A stretch of 64,000 nt of DNA, taken from NCBI GenBank assembly GCA_007258455.2, contig VDFB02270651.1, positions 493,590,320 to 493,654,319 of the forward strand. The letters run 5' to 3'. The notes below the pieces were generated by a model. The model did not search any database. It was not told the origin of the DNA and saw only the letters and a program-made list of their open reading frames with translations. The DNA comes from Sequoia sempervirens. Lineage: Eukaryota; Streptophyta; Pinopsida; Cupressales; Cupressaceae. The translations under genes were made by a program, and so were the position numbers. Numbering within the stretch: position 1 is the stretch's first letter; each line of letters starts with the position of its first letter. Shown here in pieces: positions 60,061-64,000 of the stretch.

Positions 60061-61242
60061 CCCATGTATCATTATTTTTCAAAGATGTCATTTCTTGATC
60101 CATAGAAATCTTCTAGGATTTTGCATCATTCATACCTAGTGCCTCTTCTACAAATCTAGGTTCATCCACATTACTATTCAAAGCAAAAATATATCTACAA
60201 TCATCAGGTGAATACCTTTTAGGTGGTTGTCTATGCCTTGTAGACCTACAAACAAGCTAAGTTGGAGGTTCTTCCTCCTCTTCTAAAGATCCAGAGCTAG
60301 ATGAGCTCTCCTCAACTTTGTGTCTATCCTTGGGCCTTGATTCAACTTTCTTGGTTGTAGAAGGAAATTGAATCACATCTTCCTATTTACTTTGTTCTAG
60401 CTTCAATGTAATAGAAGAAGGCTTAGTTTCTCTAAAAATAACACTTCTAGAACTATGTATTACCTTATGTGCAACAAAATCCCAAAGCTTGTATCCTTTC
60501 ACACCATAAATATATTTGATGAAGATACATTTCACAACCTTGTTCTCCAATTTTGTTCACTTCTCCTTTGGCACATGTGCAATGCCTCACAACCAAAAAA
60601 TCTAAGGTGTCTTAATGAAGGCTTGCAATCCGACCATGCATCTATAGGCATCTTATCAACAAGAGTTGATGTAGGAGACATATTAATCAAGTAACAAGCA
60701 GTGGCAACAACTTCATCCCAAAACCTTTATTATAGGCCAACACCTTTCAACATACTCCTATCCTTATCCATTAGTGTCTTTTTCATTCTTTCTGCAACTC
60801 CATTATGTTGTGGAGAATAAAAAATTGTCTTCTGTATATTAATACCACAATATTTATAAAATATATTAAAATCATTAGAGAAAAATTCACCACGATTGTC
60901 AATCCTTAAATATTTTATTTTCTTTCTATTCTACAACTCAACCATTGCTTTAAATTCTTTAAATTGACTAAACACTTCATATTTAATCTTTAGAAAATAT
61001 ACCCATGTCCTACTATAATCATCAATAAATAAAACATAATATGTGGATTTACCAATCGAAGGAACATCTATAGGACCAAAATCATCATAATGAATAAGAT
61101 CCAATACACCACAAGATTTATGAGAAGTCGAGTAAAACTAAACATGGTTTTGTTTTCCATAAATGCAATGCTCACAAAAATCGAATTCAAAATTATAATC
61201 AGACAAACCTTCAACAAGGTTTTTATTTTTCAATGTCCTTAG
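60061..61242 (-). pseudogene. Copia C integrase, broken
   Basis: The minus-strand translation gives CEHCIYGKQNHV (about 61170), GPIDVPSIGKSTYYVLFID, DDYSRTWVYFLK, RIDNRGEFFSNDF (second D), HNGVAERMKKT (Glu kept, about 60790), ATACYLINMSPTSTL and LRHLRFFGCEA. Scattered TAG/TAA stops break the frame. The integrase-RT linker (60061-60450) is Ser/Glu-rich. The LKNKNLVEGL start is cut by the TRIM at 61243. Confidence 0.86.
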
Positions 61243-61536
61243 TGTTGGGTTAAACTAGCTCTTGGGTTAGAGTTAGTGGACTAACTATAAGTGGTTTTGA
61301 ACCCATGGTTTTGCATGTATGGAAATCTATATAATGGCTTGGTGACTCCATTGTATGTGTGGTTGGTTGAAGCCTCTAGGCTTAGCCCAATTGGGGCCGA
61401 GGTTTAATATGAAGATCTTCATTGCTGGTTTTTCCCCGGTTTTGGGTTTTCTAGGGTAAATCACTGTGTTGTGATTGTGTTCTTGTTCCATGCTTGACTT
61501 ATGTTTATTTTTTTATTCTTCATCTAGTTCCTAACA
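61243..61536 (+). repeat. TRIM 5' LTR
   Basis: 294 bp, nearly identical to 62160-62453 with a handful of substitutions, and including a ctatataatgg TATA-like box (about 61328-61338). Confidence 0.93.
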
Positions 61537-61538
61537 AG

Positions 61539-61550
61539 TGGTATCATAGC
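61539..61550 (+). other. TRIM primer binding site
   Basis: TGGTATCATAGC, one substitution from TGGTATCAGAGC, two bases after the LTR. Confidence 0.88.
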
Positions 61551-61571
61551 AAGATTTTGGGATTTTCTTTT

Positions 61572-61673
61572 TGCATGCATGTGCAAGTTTGTGAGTTGCA
61601 GTACTTGCATGTGTGTTGCATGTACTTGCATGGACTCGCATGTGGCTTGCATGTCCTTGCATGTTGATGCATG
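61572..61673 (+). repeat. TGCATG (RY-type) cluster in TRIM
   Basis: Eight TGCATG hexamers in about 100 bp, mostly in the phrase cttgcatg, with 10-25 bp spacing. TGCATG / CATGCA is the core of plant RY elements bound by B3-type regulators. Confidence 0.8.
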
Positions 61674-62148
61674 TAAGATTTCCTGGTGTTTCAAGTTTTG
61701 GGTATTTCTTCTGTGAAGATTTCTTAGCCTGACAAGCTTGAAGAATTCTAAAGGAATCAACTCAAGATTGAGCCTTGGAGAATGGGAGAAGTTCGAGCAT
61801 GTGTGCAGCTAGAATGTTAATGAAGCGACATGGTGAATGTGCTCATTCTAGTTGTGATGGAGGTCTTTTTTGGCTTTGAAGATGAAATTGGATTTCTCTC
61901 GATTGTGCACGATTGGTCGTGGTTGCTGCTCTAGGCATGTTGCCTGGTTAAAGTCATTGTATGCAGGTGCCCACAGCCAAGGCTGGTTGTAGCAAGAACA
62001 AAATTGTAATGGAGTTGTATGTAAAAATTAATACATGTTTTTGGGTTGATGGCTGTAATACCTTGTATGGCTTGCTCAATCCCTGAAAGGAAATGTCTTG
62101 TATGTGCTTGTGGAAGGGGGGTTTGGTGCTAACCCCAAGACCAAGTTT

Positions 62149-62159
62149 AAAGGGGGGAT
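62149..62159 (+). other. TRIM polypurine tract
   Basis: AAAGGGGGGAT directly before the 3' LTR. Confidence 0.9.
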
Positions 62160-62453
62160 TGTTGGGTTAAACTATCTCTTGGGTTAGAGTTAGTGGATTA
62201 ACTATAAGTGGTTTTGAACCCATGGTTTTGCATGTATGGAATTCTATATAATGGCTTGGTGACTCCATTGTATGTGTGGTTGGTTGAAGCCTCCAGGCTT
62301 AGCCCAATTGGGGCTGAGGTTTAATATGAAGATCTTCATTGCTGGTTTTTCCCCAGTTTGGGGTTTTCTGGGGTAAATCACTATGTTGTGATTGTGTTCT
62401 TGTTCCATGCTTGACTTATGTTTATGTTTTTATTCTTCATTTGGTTCCTAACA
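62160..62453 (+). repeat. TRIM 3' LTR
   Basis: The second 294 bp LTR, ending CCTAACA and followed by the CTTAG duplication. Confidence 0.93.
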
Positions 62454-62606
62454 CTTAGACCCTTTTCTCCAATGTGGCCAAGTCTCTAGTGCCATGACAT
62501 AGTTTTCTCTATAAGTAACTTTGACTCAAAAGAAAGAGCACCCTTGGGTACCCAAAACTCATGACCATTTGTTGAAGGTGAAACTCTCACTTCTTCCACA
62601 ATCTTG
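62454..62606 (-). pseudogene. Copia C pre-integrase region
   Basis: The minus strand reads SPSTNGHEFWVPKGALSFESK and MSWHWRLGHIGEKGLR, the conserved pre-integrase histidine motif, open over this short piece. It ends at 62606 against an LTR fragment, so gag and protease are deleted. Confidence 0.85.
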
Positions 62607-62955
62607 CTAAGGTAGTGGAACAAATTCCTACACTAATCTTGAGAGGAGAAAAATGAATTTTTTTATAGATCTTTAATAGTTATAGAAACTTAAACAGAAA
62701 TAATATAAATATCATACATACCATGACATAGTGATTTACATGGGGAAAACTCTTTCAGGAGTAAAACCCCACACTCCAAAATTTGTCCAATATATTATTC
62801 AAAAATCACAAAGATATTACAAAGAAAGCTTCTCACAGGAGTATCACCACTAGAGATCAAGAGACAACATGGCTGTTATCAAACTCCCATAATACATCAT
62901 CATCTACCACTGCCATAATACAACATCCTCATATAATAGGGTTACATTCTAGGGA
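62607..62955 (-). repeat. LTR fragment of the copia C family
   Basis: Matches 35650-36001 (gctaaggtagtggaacaaattcc to ggttacattctaggg), with a deletion of roughly 20 bp around 62816. It is truncated on both sides: copia coding sequence on the left, gypsy RT on the right. Confidence 0.8.
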
Positions 62956-62956
62956 A

Positions 62957-64000
62957 AAATAAAGAAGTGGAAATCTTCAAAGGTAAGCTTCTTAAATCAA
63001 TAAAATTTATTCTCGAGGATAAGGAAGCTTTTATTGCACTCTGTCAAGAATTTCCTGATATTTTTTCCTGGGAATATTTTGATCAAAGGGGTTTTGATCC
63101 AAGATAGCCCATTATACCATCGATCTTGAGCCGAACGTAAAACCAATGAGGAAAAAGAAAATGCCTTTAAATCCCAAGCTTGAACCCCTCATGAGAAATG
63201 AGTTGAAAAAAGATAATTGAGAATATTATTATTTTTCCCTTAAAACACACCTCATGGGTTTCTAATCTTTTCCCTATTAGGAAGAAGAGTTGGGAAATAA
63301 GGTTGTGTATTGACTTTAGTGACTTGAATAGGGACTCACTCAAAGACCATTTTTCGTTGCCCTCTATGGAGCATAATTTGCAAGTTGTAGGTTTTGAAAG
63401 GTTTTCTTTGCTTGATGGTTATTTTAGGTACAACCAGATCTGTTAGTGAAAGAAGAGGACCAATATAAGAAAAATTTCACCATCAAGTGGGGAACAATGG
63501 CATACAAGAAGATTCCTTTTGGATTGTCCAATGCTAGGGAAACCTTTCAAAGGGTGATGGATATGGATTTCCAAGGCCTCATGTACAAGATTTTTCTTAT
63601 ATATTTGGATAATATTAATATTTTCTCCAAGGATGCAAAGGAACATTTCACTCACGTAAGGAAATTTTTTGACAAGTGTAGAGAGTTTGGGATATCAGTT
63701 TTAATCCCAAAAAGTGCATTTTTGTTGTGCATGAAGGTAGGTTACTAGGTCATGTGGTGTTAGAGCTTGGTGTGACTATTGATCTTGAAAGGGTGAGTTT
63801 TATTTTATCTTTTCCTTTACCCAACCACAAAAACAATTTTCAAAACTTATCCTTGGAAGGATACATTTGGTTAGGAGGTTTATACCTAATATTCATGATC
63901 TATTAAAACCACTAGCAACTATGTTGAAGAAAAATGTGAGTTTCAGCTGGCCAAGGGAAGGAAAGGAATGTTTTGAGGCCATCAAAGGAGCCATAGCCAT
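62957..64000 (+). pseudogene. Decayed Ty3/gypsy reverse transcriptase, runs off the window
   Basis: The plus strand reads LCQEFPDIFSWEYFDQRGFDP, HTSWVSNLFPIRKKSWEIRLCIDFSDLN, FSLLDGYFRYNQI, FTIKWGTMAYKKIPFGLSNARETFQ and IYLDN (about 63600-63614), where YMDD or YLDD is expected: the second catalytic Asp is Asn. The longest open stretch is 63446-63748. Many frame changes are present. The RNase H start (LLKPLATMLKKN, about 63900) is just reached. The sequence style is that of Athila/Tat-type RT. It is a different copy from 48501-49308. Confidence 0.87.

Larger units (their letters stand above)
61243..62453 (+). mobile_element. TRIM-like miniature LTR retrotransposon, complete
   Basis: 1,211 bp with two 294 bp LTRs (61243-61536 and 62160-62453) starting TGTTGGGTTAAAC and ending CCTAACA, a Met-type primer binding site, a polypurine tract, and the target duplication CTTAG on both sides (61238-61242 and 62454-62458). 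The 623 bp internal region has no coding capacity. Removing it rejoins copia C at GLR / TLKNKNLVEGL. The LTR block with tttttcccc...ttttct(a/g)gggtaaatcac resembles copia LTRs, so a copia origin is likely. Confidence 0.93.
35640..62606 (-). mobile_element. Ty1/copia element C, minus strand, split by two insertions
   Basis: Parts in minus-strand order: pre-integrase region (62606-62454), integrase (61242-60061), RT (60060-59220), RNase H (36923-36300), 3' LTR (36247-about 35640). The gypsy element 36929-59219 sits inside the codons for the VCTRPDI motif, and the TRIM 61243-62453 sits inside the pre-integrase region. Gag and protease are missing on the right, where an LTR fragment of the same family follows directly, indicating an internal deletion. 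Confidence 0.85.

Noticed and set aside
1..64000. tRNA genes, rRNA, CRISPR arrays, bacterial-type operons
   Set aside because: None seen; repeats present are LTRs, satellites or simple repeats, and the primer binding sites only mimic short tRNA 3' complements.

Overview
This 64 kb window looks like repeat-rich intergenic DNA from a large-genome plant. A gymnosperm is my guess, based only on element density, element size and decay. I found no intact host gene, no tRNA or rRNA gene, and no CRISPR array. Almost every recognisable coding segment belongs to a retrotransposon, and nearly all of them are broken by stops, frameshifts or later insertions.

Layout, left to right. 1-1477: 5' end of a minus-strand LTR element with TGATGCA/TGCATCA termini. 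1478-4300: no recognised gene. 4310-6745: minus-strand L1-type LINE fragment (RT, zinc-binding region, RNase H). 6746-9278: very AT-rich. 9279-13757: tandem LTR-internal-LTR-partial internal array of a short non-autonomous element. 13758-16366: unassigned, with degenerate short repeats. 16367-33960: a minus-strand Ty1/copia element (copia A). It is split by a short gypsy-like element that keeps only a protease and charged tail (19587-23468), by a plus-strand copia element (copia B, 23469-30957) and by a solo LTR (32094-32516). 33961-35639: unassigned DNA and a second copy of that LTR family. 35640-62606: a minus-strand copia element (copia C). It is split by a 22.3 kb Ty3/gypsy element (36929-59219) and by a 1.2 kb TRIM-like element (61243-62453). 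62607-64000: an LTR fragment and a decayed gypsy RT.

The outstanding object is the element at 36929-59219. Its two LTRs are each 7,163 bp by my boundaries and it is flanked by the 5 bp duplication TCTAG. Its internal region encodes gag, a CHHC knuckle, protease, an RNase H of the extra (archaeal-like) kind, RT with YMDD, a degenerate native RNase H, and integrase. The extra RNase H lies between protease and RT. Each LTR also contains a sense-strand open region of about 1,190 codons for a protein I do not recognise. It lies upstream of the LTR's TATA-like box, hence inferred to be in U3. A genomic transcript starting at the 5' LTR would carry this gene at its 3' end, inside the 3' LTR. This is the best candidate in the window for an undescribed system.

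How the parts relate: insertions are layered (copia A and C oldest, then gypsy-like and copia B elements, then solo LTR and TRIM). Target-site duplications support the nesting at four places. One roughly 2.1 kb deletion probably explains the joint at 23468. Most stops in gypsy pol and the LTR gene are TAG at an expected CAG, or TGA at an expected CGA, as expected from deamination of methylated CHG and CG sites.
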